DNA of 64,000 bases from Campylobacter concisus UNSWCS (GTDB lineage: Bacteria; Campylobacterota; Campylobacteria; Campylobacterales; Campylobacteraceae): the NCBI RefSeq assembly GCF_000466685.1, contig NZ_ANNG01000011.1, positions 42,023 through 106,022 of the forward strand, read 5' to 3'. Position numbers and translations under genes: made by a program. The notes under the pieces are model-generated. The model was not told where the DNA came from. It worked only from the letters and a program-made list of their open reading frames with translations, and did not search any database. Positions 9,951 to 18,664 of this stretch are shown here, piece by piece. Position 1 is the first letter of the stretch; every line of letters starts with the position of its first letter.

Positions 9951-10240
9951 AGAAAAATGGCTACCTTTTACCTGAAACTGAAACTGCTTCATTATATAGA
10001 CCGCGCTTATTACCGCAACCACCGCTAAAATGGTGATCGTTATTATTAGAAGCGTCTGTTTGTCAGGGTTTGAGTCTAGAGAATAGCCAACTCCAAGCAA
10101 AACAGCACACCAAACCCCAGCACTAAGCGTGGTAAGTAGGCAAAATCTAAAAATATTCATCCTGGCAAGTCCAGCTGGCAGGCTGATATACTACGAATTT
10201 CAGGGATTAGGCGCGAGTTATACCTACGAATTTGCCATAT
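9951..10240 (-). pseudogene. Relic of a DedA-family membrane protein
   Basis: On the minus strand, translation of 9951-10190 reads YISLPAGLARMNIFRF, then a hydrophobic C-terminal segment. That is the DedA-family pattern (the usual form is RTYISLPAG-ARM). An in-frame stop lies just before this segment. A frameshifted continuation, RLIPEIR, the expected preceding DedA motif, lies at about 10190-10215. Only about 80-95 of the usual ~200 residues remain, so this is a decayed gene. The 70-residue open frame 9948-10160 is the surviving C-terminus. Confidence 0.7.
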
Positions 10241-10252
10241 TTTAGATGATAT

Positions 10253-10680
10253 CATGCCCAAAAAAGTAGCAAAGACACTGCAAAGGCGATAGGGCTTTTG
10301 CCACCGATCATCGCTTTTTTACTTTTGACAGCACTTATATTTGGTCTAAAACTTGGCAAAAATGGCGTATTTATGCAAAGAAGTAAATTTTGCTCAGTGG
10401 GCGCTATCAGTAAAATTTTTGAGCGTGACTTCTCGATGTTTTATGGCATAGTCTCTATCGTTCTTTTTGCAAGCATCACAAATTTAGTGCTAAATCAATA
10501 CAAATTTGGCTTTGAGGCTCAGCTCTTTTTGTTTTAGGCATGGGAGCTGGAGCTGCGATAAGTCATAACTTTGTGCTTGCAAGCTCAGGAGCTGGCATCA
10601 CGCCTTTTACCCATTATGCTGTAGCAACCCTCATATCTACGCTATTTACGTTGGATTTTTTACCAAAAAAGCTTAATTAA
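10253..10680 (+). pseudogene. Relic of a polytopic membrane protein (transporter-like), frameshifted and truncated
   Basis: The + strand frame beginning before 10298 encodes hydrophobic helices (LLPPIIAFLLLTALIFGLK; FYGIVSIVLFASITNLVL) up to about 10535. There the frame closes, and the sense continues in another frame as VLGMGAGAAISHNF...ITPFTHYAVATLISTLF to a stop at 10678-10680. The two pieces join smoothly as a membrane protein C-terminus with one frameshift in a T-rich run (about 10527-10536). No N-terminal half is present. I cannot name the family. It lies opposite to the DedA relic, so this 880-base interval is a graveyard of two genes. Confidence 0.6.
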
Positions 10681-10766
10681 ATTTGGCTACTTTTGCAGGT
10701 TTTTGCTTATAAATTTTAAATTTAAATTTTGGAGAAATTTAGCCACCAAAGTGGCTAAATTTGAAG

Positions 10767-11597
10767 TTATCTTAGGATTTGAATTTTTGCTTTTGCGCGG
10801 AGTTTTTCGAAGTAATCACTCATTAATTTTTCTTGCTCGCCTTGGTAAAGCTCGTTTATAACGTTATCTTTTACATCAGCAAAGCTTGGTGTGTATGAGC
10901 CGATCTTCTCTTTTACTAAAAACATATCAAAGCTATCAGGTCCTTGCAAAGGCTGTGTGTAGTCGCCGTTATTTGTGCTTGAGATGATCGCAGCAAGTCT
11001 TGGATCTATGCTTTGATAGTCTAAACTCACCTCTTGTGTTTGCACGCCGTCTAGTAGCTTCGGACTTGTCTTTTGAGCTTCAAGTAGATTGGGGTCTTTT
11101 GCTCTATAAACTACGACTCTAGCGGTGCTAAAAACCTTAAATTTATCAGGATTAGCGTCAAAATATGCCTTTGCTTTTTGCTCGTTTATATTCTTGCCAG
11201 CCTCAGCAGCTATGCTTTTATAAAGTTTTTCTTGAAGCATCTTGTGCTCTAGGTTGTTTTTAAAGTCCAAAAAGTCCATGCCTTGAGCTTGGATAGAGCT
11301 TCTAAACTGAGAATTTGTCATGCCATTTTGCTTTGCGATCGCCTCGATCCTATCATTTAGCTCAAAAGGTGTCACGCTTAAATTTAAGTTTTTTATCTGA
11401 GCATCTTCAAGCCTATCTCTGATAAGTAAATTTAAAGCGTCCTGCTCTGTTGTCTTTAGCTGTTCCTTCAAGCTATAAACCTCGTAAAGCGTGATAGGCT
11501 CGTTCTCCACGATAGCTGCGATGCCGTTTATCATCTGAGCTGAATATAAATTTAAGGCACTTAACACGCCAGCAGCCAAAAAGAGCAATTTTTTCAT
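10767..11597 (-). CDS. SurA-like periplasmic chaperone / peptidyl-prolyl isomerase family protein
   Basis: 276 residues from the ATG at 11597 (MKKLLFLAAGVLSALNLYSA is a signal peptide; the upstream in-frame ATG at 11642 would precede it and is unlikely). The mature N-terminus INGIAAIVENEPITLYEVYSL is the SurA_N pattern, followed by helices ending near LYKSIAAEAGKNI and a C-terminal parvulin-like segment. It resembles the C. jejuni SurA-like chaperone Cj1289, and the neighbours gltX, malic enzyme and upp match that locus. The likely job is outer-membrane protein folding. It is divergent from gltX. Confidence 0.8.
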   Translation of the reverse strand: MKKLLFLAAGVLSALNLYSAQMINGIAAIVENEPITLYEVYSLKEQLKTTEQDALNLLIRDRLEDAQIKNLNLSVTPFELNDRIEAIAKQNGMTNSQFRSSIQAQGMDFLDFKNNLEHKMLQEKLYKSIAAEAGKNINEQKAKAYFDANPDKFKVFSTARVVVYRAKDPNLLEAQKTSPKLLDGVQTQEVSLDYQSIDPRLAAIISSTNNGDYTQPLQGPDSFDMFLVKEKIGSYTPSFADVKDNVINELYQGEQEKLMSDYFEKLRAKAKIQILR

Positions 11598-11667
11598 AAT
11601 GAAACCTTTATTTAAGTATTTAGTAAATATAATTTTGGGCAATTATAACATAAAAATAAGGCACAAA

Positions 11668-13047
11668 ATGATAGTTACTAGATTTGCTCCGTCGCCTACT
11701 GGATACCTACATATAGGCGGACTTAGGACAGCTCTTTATAATTATTTATACGCAAGAGCTAACAATGGAAAATTTCTGCTCCGCATCGAAGATACTGACT
11801 TAAAACGAAACTCAGAAGAGGCCACGCAAGCTATAAAAGAGGCATTTGCTTGGTGTAAGCTAGATCACGACGGCGAAGTGACCTATCAGTCAAAGAGATT
11901 TGATCTTTACAAAGAGTACGTTAAAAAGCTACTTGATGAGGGCAAAGCCTACAAATGCTACATGAGCAAAGAGGAGCTTGAGGAGCTTAGAGCTAGTCAA
12001 GAGGCTAGAAAAGAGCGCCCAAAATATGATAATAGATATAGAGATTTTACTGGCACGCCTCCAGCTGGCATTGAGCCGGTTATCCGTATAAAAGCCCCAC
12101 TTAGCGGCGAGATCGTCATACATGACGGCATCAAGGGTGAGGTTAAATTTAAGGTTGAAGATATCTTAGACGACTTCATCATTGCAAGAAGCGACGGCAC
12201 GCCAACATATAACTTCACAGTTGTGATAGACGATGCGCTAATGGGCGTAACAGACGTTATTCGCGGCGATGATCACCTCTCAAATACCCCAAAACAGATC
12301 GTTCTTTACGAGGCACTTGGCTTTAAGGTGCCAAAATTTTATCACGTCGCGATGATAAACGGCGAAGACGGTAAAAAACTTAGCAAAAGGCATGGCGCAA
12401 CTGACGTTATGGAGTATAAAAAGATGGGCTACTTGCCTGAAGCGCTCTTAAATTTTCTCGTTCGTCTTGGCTGGAGCCACGGTGATGATGAGATTTTTAC
12501 TATCGAGGATATGCTTAAATACTTTAATCCAAACGATATCAACAAAAGTTCAAGCACCTATAACGCTCAAAAGCTTGACTGGCTAAATTCCCACTATATA
12601 AAAACTTTGCCTTATGAGAGGCTAGCGCACGATATGCTCGAGTTTGGCGTGGATTTTAAGGCTTTGGTAAAGGGTGAGCTACTGCTAAATTCACTCCGTG
12701 AGAGGTCAAAAACCTTAATCGAGATGGCAAATAGCGCAAATGCTATCATCAACGCTCCAAAAAGCTATGACGAAAAAGCTTGGGCTAAATTCATAAATGA
12801 AGATAGCAAAGAAATTTTGGCGAAATTTGCTCAAATTTTAGACCGCGACCTTGACGCAAAGGGCTACGAGGAGCTAACTAATAAATTTTTAGAGCAAAAT
12901 GGCTTAAAACTAAAAGACCTGGCTCAAGCCTTAAGGATAGCGCTAACTGGCTCAAGCGTGAGCCCAAGTATCTTTGAAGTGCTTGAAGTAGTAGGCAGCA
13001 GCGAGATCAAAAACAGAATACAAAATTTATTAAAGGAAGAGAAATGA
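11668..13047 (+). CDS. gltX: Glutamyl-tRNA synthetase
   Basis: 459 residues from ATG 11668, where [18 protein letters not shown] carries the class I HIGH-type motif; the 23-residue upstream extension is not homologous to the family and overlaps the divergent surA-like gene. The KMSKS-type loop is [12 protein letters not shown]. It charges tRNA-Glu, and in epsilonproteobacteria with two GltX enzymes one may act on tRNA-Gln; gatC elsewhere in this window implies the transamidation route. A probable -10 TATAAC lies at 11643-11648. The 3' end overlaps the malic enzyme start by 4 bases. Confidence 0.95.
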   Translation: MIVTRFAPSPTGYLHIGGLRTALYNYLYARANNGKFLLRIEDTDLKRNSEEATQAIKEAFAWCKLDHDGEVTYQSKRFDLYKEYVKKLLDEGKAYKCYMSKEELEELRASQEARKERPKYDNRYRDFTGTPPAGIEPVIRIKAPLSGEIVIHDGIKGEVKFKVEDILDDFIIARSDGTPTYNFTVVIDDALMGVTDVIRGDDHLSNTPKQIVLYEALGFKVPKFYHVAMINGEDGKKLSKRHGATDVMEYKKMGYLPEALLNFLVRLGWSHGDDEIFTIEDMLKYFNPNDINKSSSTYNAQKLDWLNSHYIKTLPYERLAHDMLEFGVDFKALVKGELLLNSLRERSKTLIEMANSANAIINAPKSYDEKAWAKFINEDSKEILAKFAQILDRDLDAKGYEELTNKFLEQNGLKLKDLAQALRIALTGSSVSPSIFEVLEVVGSSEIKNRIQNLLKEEK

Positions 13048-14297
13048 CACATGTAACTAAAGAAGAGGCACTAAACTACCACATCGGCGGTAAGATCGAG
13101 ATCAGGGTAAAGACACCTTGCGAGACTTCAAGAGACCTTTCAATGGCCTATACACCAGGCGTTGCTGAGCCATGCCGTGAGATAAATGCAGACACTGAGC
13201 TAGCTTACAAATACACAAATAAAGCAAATTTGGTGGCTGTCATCACTGATGGCACGGCTGTTCTTGGACTTGGTGACATCGGCGCTATCGCTGGTAAGCC
13301 AGTTATGGAGGGCAAGGCGGTGCTATTTAAGAAATTTGCAAACGTTGATGCCTTTGACATCGAGCTAGATGAGCATGATCCTGATAAGATCGTTGAAATT
13401 TGCAAGGCTCTAGCTCCTACATTTGGCGGTATAAATTTAGAAGATATCCGCGCTCCAAAGTGCTTTGAGATCGAGCGAAAGCTTCAAGAAGCAGTTGATA
13501 TCCCTGTAATGCACGACGATCAGCACGGCACAGCGATGATAACAAGCGCTGGCATTATAAACGCGATGGAAATTTCTGGCAAAGATATATCTAAGATAAA
13601 GATCGTAGTTAGCGGCGCAGGTGCAGCGGGTATCGCTTGCGCAAAGATGTATAAAGCACTTGGCGCAAAACACATCGTGATGATAGATAGCAAAGGCGTT
13701 ATCCACTCAAAAAGAACAGACCTAACTCCAGAGAAGGTTGAATTTGCGCTTGAGACCGAGGATAGGACTTTGGCTGATGCGATGAAAGGCGCTGATATGT
13801 TTTTAGGTCTTTCTAAGCCTGGCGTTGTGACAAAAGAGATGGTTGCGTCGATGAACAAAGAGCCTATCATCTTCGCTTTGGCAAACCCAGTGCCTGAAAT
13901 CTTCCCAGAGGACGTCGTAGCTGTAAGAGATGACGTTATGATGGGCACAGGTAGAAGCGACTATCCTAACCAAGTAAATAACGTTTTGGGCTTTCCATTT
14001 ATCTTTAGAGGAGCGCTTGATGTTAGGGCTAAAAAGATCACTGAAAATATGAAAATGGCTGCAGCTAAAGCGCTTGCACAGCTTGCAAAAGAGCCAGTGC
14101 CAGCTGAAGTTTTAAAAGCAAGTGGCGTTAGCGAGCTAAAATTTGGCAAAGAGTACATCATCCCAAAACCATTTGACAAGCGTGTGCTAACAGCGGTCGC
14201 TCCAGCAGTTGCAAAAGCTGCAGTTGAAGATGGCGTAGCGAGAGTAAAAGATTTTGATGTTGAGGCTTACAAAGCCAAACTTGCAAAAGGTTTTTAA
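13044..14297 (+). CDS. Malate oxidoreductase (malic enzyme)
   Basis: 417 residues. It catalyses oxidative decarboxylation of malate to pyruvate with NAD(P). The family motifs [69 protein letters not shown] and the Rossmann loop [16 protein letters not shown] are all clear. It is the short bacterial form without a phosphotransacetylase domain. The start overlaps gltX (ATGA), and gltX-malic enzyme-upp order matches C. jejuni. Confidence 0.95.
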   Translation: MTHVTKEEALNYHIGGKIEIRVKTPCETSRDLSMAYTPGVAEPCREINADTELAYKYTNKANLVAVITDGTAVLGLGDIGAIAGKPVMEGKAVLFKKFANVDAFDIELDEHDPDKIVEICKALAPTFGGINLEDIRAPKCFEIERKLQEAVDIPVMHDDQHGTAMITSAGIINAMEISGKDISKIKIVVSGAGAAGIACAKMYKALGAKHIVMIDSKGVIHSKRTDLTPEKVEFALETEDRTLADAMKGADMFLGLSKPGVVTKEMVASMNKEPIIFALANPVPEIFPEDVVAVRDDVMMGTGRSDYPNQVNNVLGFPFIFRGALDVRAKKITENMKMAAAKALAQLAKEPVPAEVLKASGVSELKFGKEYIIPKPFDKRVLTAVAPAVAKAAVEDGVARVKDFDVEAYKAKLAKGF

Positions 14298-14300
14298 TCA

Positions 14301-14326
14301 AATTTAGCCCAAATTTTGGGCTAAAT
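14301..14326 (+). terminator. Hairpin after malic enzyme
   Basis: AATTTAGCCC and GGGCTAAATT form a 10-base-pair stem 4 bases after the malic enzyme stop. It is followed by a C/T-mixed rather than pure T tract, so termination may be partial, with upp having its own start region. Confidence 0.5.
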
Positions 14327-14387
14327 TCTCCTCTTGGCATTTTGTAAAAGACAAACCTTGTAAAAACAGTAAATTTAAGGACAAAAA

Positions 14388-15014
14388 ATGCAAAACGTGA
14401 AGCTCATCTCACATCCATTGATCGAGCATAAATTAACCATTTTACGCGACAAAAACACCCAGCCTTTTCAGTTTCGCATGCTAGTTGATGAGATCAGCTA
14501 CCTTATGATCTTTGAGGCGACTAGAAATTTAAAGGTAAAAGATGTCAAAGTCCAAACACCAGTTGCGGTGGCAGACGCAAAAAGGCTCACTACAAAGGTG
14601 ATGATATGCCCTATCTTAAGGGCTGCTCTTGGTATGCTTGATAGCGTCTTTACTATCATACCAGATGCGAGCGTTGGCTTTTTGGGTTTTCAGCGAAACG
14701 AAGAGACAGCGCAGGCTGAGTTTTTCTACGCAAAGCTTCCAAAAGACGCAAAAGAGCGCATGGCGATCATCATCGACCCTATGTTTGCAACTGGCGGCAC
14801 GGCGATAGACGCGGTTAAGTTCTTGCGTGAAAAGGGCGTTAAAGAGATCAAATTTATCTCTATCATCGCTGCACCTGAGGGGCTAAAGAGATTTAGCGAA
14901 ATTTACCCAGACGTCGAGGTCTATACGGCTTCAATTGATGAGAAACTAAACGAGAAAAACTACATCGTACCAGGTCTTGGTGATGCTGGCGATAGAGTTT
15001 TTAACACTCTTTAA
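14388..15014 (+). CDS. upp: Uracil phosphoribosyltransferase
   Basis: 208 residues. It converts uracil and PRPP to UMP (pyrimidine salvage, cytoplasm). Family segments are SHPLIEHKLTILRDKNTQPFQFR, CPILRAALGML, the PRPP-binding IIIDPMFATGGTAIDAV and the C-terminal YIVPGLGDAGDRVFNT. Ribosome site AAGGACAAAAA precedes the ATG. An exported ribonuclease gene begins 9 bases after the stop, so RNA breakdown and uracil salvage may be cotranscribed. Confidence 0.96.
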   Translation: MQNVKLISHPLIEHKLTILRDKNTQPFQFRMLVDEISYLMIFEATRNLKVKDVKVQTPVAVADAKRLTTKVMICPILRAALGMLDSVFTIIPDASVGFLGFQRNEETAQAEFFYAKLPKDAKERMAIIIDPMFATGGTAIDAVKFLREKGVKEIKFISIIAAPEGLKRFSEIYPDVEVYTASIDEKLNEKNYIVPGLGDAGDRVFNTL

Positions 15015-15023
15015 GGGCTAAAT

Positions 15024-15530
15024 TTGAACAAAAGACTTTTGCCAGCTCTAGTCGCCTTTGTCATTGCTATCATCGTTGGCACCTTCTTTTTTTCAAAAGA
15101 GGGCGGCGAGGCAAACAAAAACGCTCAAATTTTACTTGAGCAGCTTAATAAAGAGGGGCAAAAGAGCCAGAGCCTCGCAGAAAACGGCTCATACACCTCA
15201 AAAGATGAGGTCGCACTTTATATCTATAAATTTAACAAGCTGCCAAAAAATTTCATAACCAAAAAAGAGGCACTTGAACTTGGCTGGGACGCAAAAAGCG
15301 GAAATTTATGGCAGGTAAGTGGCGGCAAAAGCATCGGTGGAGATAGATTTTCAAACCGAGAAAAGAGGCTGCCTGAGGCTGATGGTAGAAAGTGGTTTGA
15401 GTGCGATGTGAATTATAATGGTGGCAGACGCGGCGCTGAGAGAATTTTATATTCAAACGACGGACTTATCTACTACACGCCCGATCACTACGAGCATTTT
15501 TACCTGCTTTATGAGAAGAGGATGCAATGA
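15024..15530 (+). CDS. Barnase-family ribonuclease with N-terminal signal/anchor
   Basis: 168 residues. Residues 1-25 (KRLLPALVAFVIAIIVGTFFF) are a signal peptide or anchor, followed by a linker and a ribonuclease N1/T1 (barnase) domain: Y-x-x-KFNKLPKNFITKKEA, LGW, GKSIGGDRF, RKWFECDVNY, GGRRGAERILYS and DGLIYYTPDHYEHF. The Glu of WFECD, the Arg of RRGAERI and the His of DHY fit the catalytic Glu-Arg-His of barnase. The likely role is an exported guanyl-specific RNase. Start TTG 9 bases after upp. It overlaps the barstar gene by 4 bases, the usual toxin-inhibitor arrangement. Confidence 0.88.
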   Translation: MNKRLLPALVAFVIAIIVGTFFFSKEGGEANKNAQILLEQLNKEGQKSQSLAENGSYTSKDEVALYIYKFNKLPKNFITKKEALELGWDAKSGNLWQVSGGKSIGGDRFSNREKRLPEADGRKWFECDVNYNGGRRGAERILYSNDGLIYYTPDHYEHFYLLYEKRMQ

Positions 15531-15799
15531 AAATCGTGATCTTAGATGCTAAAAAAATGCTCGAAAAAGAGAAGATGCATGAGTATTTTGCAAAGAAATT
15601 TGACCTGCCAGAGTACTACGGCAGAAATTTAGACGCGCTCTTTGACTGTCTTTGCGAGATAAATGAGCCAACGCTTATAAAGCTAAAAAACGAAGATGCC
15701 TTGCAAGGTGACACGAAAGAGAGCTTAATTCGGCTATTTCATGATGTTTGCAACGAAAACGAGATGGTTAAATTTGAGCTCATAAAAGATGAAAAATGA
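15527..15799 (+). CDS. Barstar-family ribonuclease inhibitor
   Basis: 90 residues, the standard barstar length. KKMLEKEKMHEYFAKKFDLPEYYGRNLDALFDCLCE is the barstar core, where the YYGRNLDALxD segment forms the barnase-binding helix region with the key Asp residues. It protects the cell from barnase before export. The start is ATGA-overlapped with the barnase gene and its end overlaps mqnA by 4 bases, so it is translated with both. Confidence 0.9.
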   Translation: MKIVILDAKKMLEKEKMHEYFAKKFDLPEYYGRNLDALFDCLCEINEPTLIKLKNEDALQGDTKESLIRLFHDVCNENEMVKFELIKDEK

Positions 15800-16470
15800 T
15801 ATTTGGAAAGATTGATTATCTAAATTTACTCCCATTTCACGTATTTTTAAAATCAGCCCCACTAAGCTCTCAGATAAAAAAGGCGATCGAGTTTAAAAAA
15901 GGCGTGCCAAGCAAGCTAAATAGAGCCCTAAACGCTAGAAAGATCGATGCAGCAGTAATCTCAAGCATAGCAGGCAAAAAGGCAAATTTAAAGAAGCTAA
16001 ATTTTGGAATAGTCGCCAAAAAAGATGTCAAAAGCGTGCTTGTTCGAAAAAACTCCGCTATGAAATTTGATCCAGCTTCAGCTAGCTCAAACGCCCTAGC
16101 TAAGGTGCTTAAGCTAAATGGCGAGGTGATCATAGGCGACAGGGCACTAAAGGCATACTTAAGCGATGGCAAAGAGTGCTTTTACGACCTTGGTCAAATT
16201 TGGCACGAAAAGACAAATTTGCCATTTGTTTTTGGTAGATTTTCTTACGTAAAAAATGGCTCGTTTTACAAAAGACTTGTCGCAAAATTTTTGCAAAAAA
16301 ATGTAAAAATTCCAAACTACATCTTAGCCCAGTACGCTAAAAGTCGCGACATAAGCGAGCAAGATATCAAGTGGTATCTTAAATTTATAAGCTACAAGAT
16401 CGGTCCAAAAGAGCAAAAATCACTCCGAAAATTTTTTAAAGAACATAGGTTTTTAAGAGAGGTAAAGTAG
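15796..16470 (+). CDS. mqnA: Chorismate dehydratase, futalosine menaquinone pathway
   Basis: 224 residues of the MqnA/MqnD periplasmic-binding-protein-like fold. The N-terminal FGKIDYLNLLPFHVFL, the middle KIDAAVISSIAG and the VIIGDRALKAYL segment with DLGQIWHEKTNLPFVFGRF fit MqnA. It dehydrates chorismate to 3-enolpyruvyl-benzoate, the first step of menaquinone synthesis by the futalosine route used by Campylobacter and Helicobacter. It overlaps the barstar gene by 4 bases. MqnD is a related alternative; the length and the DLGxIWxxxTxLPFVFA-like motif favour MqnA. Confidence 0.82.
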   Translation: MIFGKIDYLNLLPFHVFLKSAPLSSQIKKAIEFKKGVPSKLNRALNARKIDAAVISSIAGKKANLKKLNFGIVAKKDVKSVLVRKNSAMKFDPASASSNALAKVLKLNGEVIIGDRALKAYLSDGKECFYDLGQIWHEKTNLPFVFGRFSYVKNGSFYKRLVAKFLQKNVKIPNYILAQYAKSRDISEQDIKWYLKFISYKIGPKEQKSLRKFFKEHRFLREVK

Positions 16471-16619
16471 TAATAAGCCTAGGTAAATTTGCTAGCATCA
16501 TTTTTTATTATATTTGACCTTATAAATGGCGAAGATAACGAGGTTGAATACGCTATTTAATAAATTTTAAATATATTTTTAAATTTTAAGCTAGTATTAA
16601 CTTTAGCGTGAAATTTATG

Positions 16620-16710
16620 TTATAAAGATTTACTACAATTACACACAAAGCAAATCATTTTTGTTATTCCTTTTACTGATTGAGGCCTTGGTTTTTGCCA
16701 AGGCTTTTTC
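16620..16710 (+). ncRNA. Candidate small RNA or terminated leader upstream of the arylsulfotransferase gene
   Basis: A -10-like TATAAA (16621-16626) or TACAAT (16634-16639) is followed by a short transcript-sized stretch without an open frame. A strong intrinsic terminator, GCCTTGG-loop-CCAAGGC then TTTTT (16685-16708), ends it 57 bases before the next gene's ATG. This geometry fits a 50-80 nt small RNA or an attenuated leader. The 295-base interval holds nothing else I can recognise. Confidence 0.4.
16685..16709 (+). terminator. Intrinsic terminator
   Basis: 7-base-pair GC-rich stem (GCCTTGG / CCAAGGC) with a 6-base loop and a following T tract. It lies 215 bases after mqnA and before the arylsulfotransferase gene. 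Confidence 0.75.
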
Positions 16711-16765
16711 TAAATTTTATAAGCTTTATGAGTAGAGTTTATAAAATTTATCTAAAGGAGATGTT

Positions 16766-18601
16766 ATGAAAAAGACTTTGAGTTGTGTTGCACTAGCCTC
16801 TGTGCTTTGCTCGAGCGCTTTTGCGATAGGCGGTCCAAGCGGGGCTAAACTTGACTACGCTATCACTGGGCAGATCGGCGAAGTAGTGGTAAATCCTTAC
16901 GATACTGCCCCACTTACAGCAGTCATCAAAAATGGCGGCTACACACTAAGCAATGCAAAAGTAACCATCGTGCCAAAGCAAGGCGGTCAAACTATAAGCT
17001 ACAAAGTGGCTGACAAGCATCTTCGCACACATGGCGGCATCCCAGTTTTTGGCATGTATCCTGACTATCAAAACACCGTTGAAGTCGAGTACGACAAGAG
17101 CTACAAGGGCAAGACTGAGCATATAAAAGAGAGCTATAAAATTTACGCCCCAGCTATCTACCTAGAGAGTGCTGGCACGCCAAATCAAAAGGGCGCGCTA
17201 TTTGACAAGATCGAGGTTACTAAGCCAGCAAGTGCTAAATTTGCAAACCGCCTCTACTATGTAAATAACTTTGTAAATAAAACAGGCAAGGGCACAAAAG
17301 TCGTTTGGAACAACCCAGCTGGCGGTGCGATCGAGTGGAACTACAGCCCAAATAACTTCATCCTTGATACAAAAGGCGAGGTTAGATGGTACCTTGAGCC
17401 AAGTAAAATTTACGATCTTAAACAGCCATTTCACGCTGGCGTTATGATGGGCTTTAAGCAAAATGACGATGGTGCGATGACTTGGGGATATGGCCAAAGA
17501 TACGCAAAATACGACATTATGGGTAGAGAAATTTTTAACCGCGAGCTACCAGCTAGCTACAATGACTTCTCACACTCGATGGACGTAGCACAAAACGGAC
17601 ACTACTTCTTGCGCGTGGCAAATGCCGACTACAAAAGGGCTGATGGCAAAAACGTAAGAACAGTGCGCGACGTCATCGTTGAGCTTGACCGCGACGGAAA
17701 CGTAGTTGATGACTTTAGACTATATGAAATCCTCGATCCTTACCGCGACATCGTGCTAAAAACGCTTGATCAAGGTGCAGTTTGCTTAAACATAGATGCT
17801 AAAAAAGCAGGCCACACAGCAAGCTCTGATGAGCTTCAGTCTATGGATACACACGATAAATGGGGCGACATAGTTGGCGCTGGTCCTGGACGTAACTGGG
17901 CACACGTAAATAGTGTGGATTATGACCCAAGCGATGATAGCATCATCATCTCAAGCCGCCACCAAGACGCAGTTATCAAGATCGGCCGTGACAAACAAGT
18001 AAAATGGATCATGGGCGCTCACAAGGGCTGGAGCGATAAATTTAAAGATAAACTCCTTCAGCCAGTTGATAGCAAAGGCAATAAGATCGTCTGCGAAGAT
18101 GAGTACTCAAAATGCCCAGGATATGAGAGCGACAAAGGTGGCTTTGACTGGCAATGGACGCAGCACACAGCATTTAGGATAGATAGCAAGTCTAAAAAAG
18201 GCGAAATTTATCTAAGTGTCTTTGACAACGGCGACACAAGGGGCATGGAGCAACCAGCCATCGCTGGCATGAAGTACTCTCGTGCGGTCGTTTATAAGAT
18301 CGATGAGAACAAAAAGACAGTTGAGCAGATCTGGGAGTACGGCAAAGAGCGTGGTAAAGAGTGGTATAGCTCGGTTACTAGCCTTACGCAGTATCAAGAT
18401 GACCTTGATAGCGTGATGGTCTATTCAGCTGTTGCTGGCATGCAGTTTGACATCGCAAAAGGTCGCCCAGTAGGACTTCCTAGCCCGCACATAGATGAGT
18501 TTGAATGGGGCGCAAAAGAGCCTAGCATCGAGATAAAGATGACAAATGCTATGGGCTATCAAGCGTTTCCATTTAGCTTACAAAAAGCTTTTGAAAAGTA
18601 A
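16766..18601 (+). CDS. Periplasmic arylsulfate sulfotransferase
   Basis: 611 residues with the signal peptide MKKTLSCVALASVLCSSAFA. It is an AssT/AstA-type enzyme that moves sulfate between phenolic compounds in the periplasm without PAPS. The beta-propeller core includes NNFILDTKGEVRWYLEP, DFSHSMDVAQNGHYFLRV, WAHVNSVDYDPSDDSIIISSRHQDAVIKI and WTQHTAFRID, in which conserved histidines fit the sulfate-carrying active site. The VCEDEYSKC pair could form the disulfide the family needs. No dsb genes are adjacent. Ribosome site AAAGGAGATG gives a clear start. Strong terminator follows. Confidence 0.92.
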   Translation: MKKTLSCVALASVLCSSAFAIGGPSGAKLDYAITGQIGEVVVNPYDTAPLTAVIKNGGYTLSNAKVTIVPKQGGQTISYKVADKHLRTHGGIPVFGMYPDYQNTVEVEYDKSYKGKTEHIKESYKIYAPAIYLESAGTPNQKGALFDKIEVTKPASAKFANRLYYVNNFVNKTGKGTKVVWNNPAGGAIEWNYSPNNFILDTKGEVRWYLEPSKIYDLKQPFHAGVMMGFKQNDDGAMTWGYGQRYAKYDIMGREIFNRELPASYNDFSHSMDVAQNGHYFLRVANADYKRADGKNVRTVRDVIVELDRDGNVVDDFRLYEILDPYRDIVLKTLDQGAVCLNIDAKKAGHTASSDELQSMDTHDKWGDIVGAGPGRNWAHVNSVDYDPSDDSIIISSRHQDAVIKIGRDKQVKWIMGAHKGWSDKFKDKLLQPVDSKGNKIVCEDEYSKCPGYESDKGGFDWQWTQHTAFRIDSKSKKGEIYLSVFDNGDTRGMEQPAIAGMKYSRAVVYKIDENKKTVEQIWEYGKERGKEWYSSVTSLTQYQDDLDSVMVYSAVAGMQFDIAKGRPVGLPSPHIDEFEWGAKEPSIEIKMTNAMGYQAFPFSLQKAFEK

Positions 18602-18615
18602 ACCATCCTAATTTT

Positions 18616-18644
18616 ACCCTTTCTCAGTTTCGAGAAAGGGTTTT
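18616..18644. terminator. Bidirectional terminator between convergent genes
   Basis: CCCTTTCTC and GAGAAAGGG form a perfect 9-base-pair stem with a 6-base loop, flanked by T-rich sequence on the + side and A-rich sequence on the other. It serves the arylsulfotransferase gene (+) and the RTX gene (-). Confidence 0.85.
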
Positions 18645-18664
18645 AAAAATTTAACTTCTAAATT

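Noticed and set aside
10298..10537. A 79-residue open frame as a small membrane protein gene
   Set aside because: Hydrophobic sequence continues in another frame after its stop and before its start, so it is a piece of a decayed larger gene.
11599..11667. Upstream start for gltX
   Set aside because: The extension precedes the conserved [12 protein letters not shown] start and overlaps the divergent gene's start region.
15058..15258. Overlapping + strand open frame inside the barnase gene
   Set aside because: It is an out-of-frame shadow of a gene with a clear family match.
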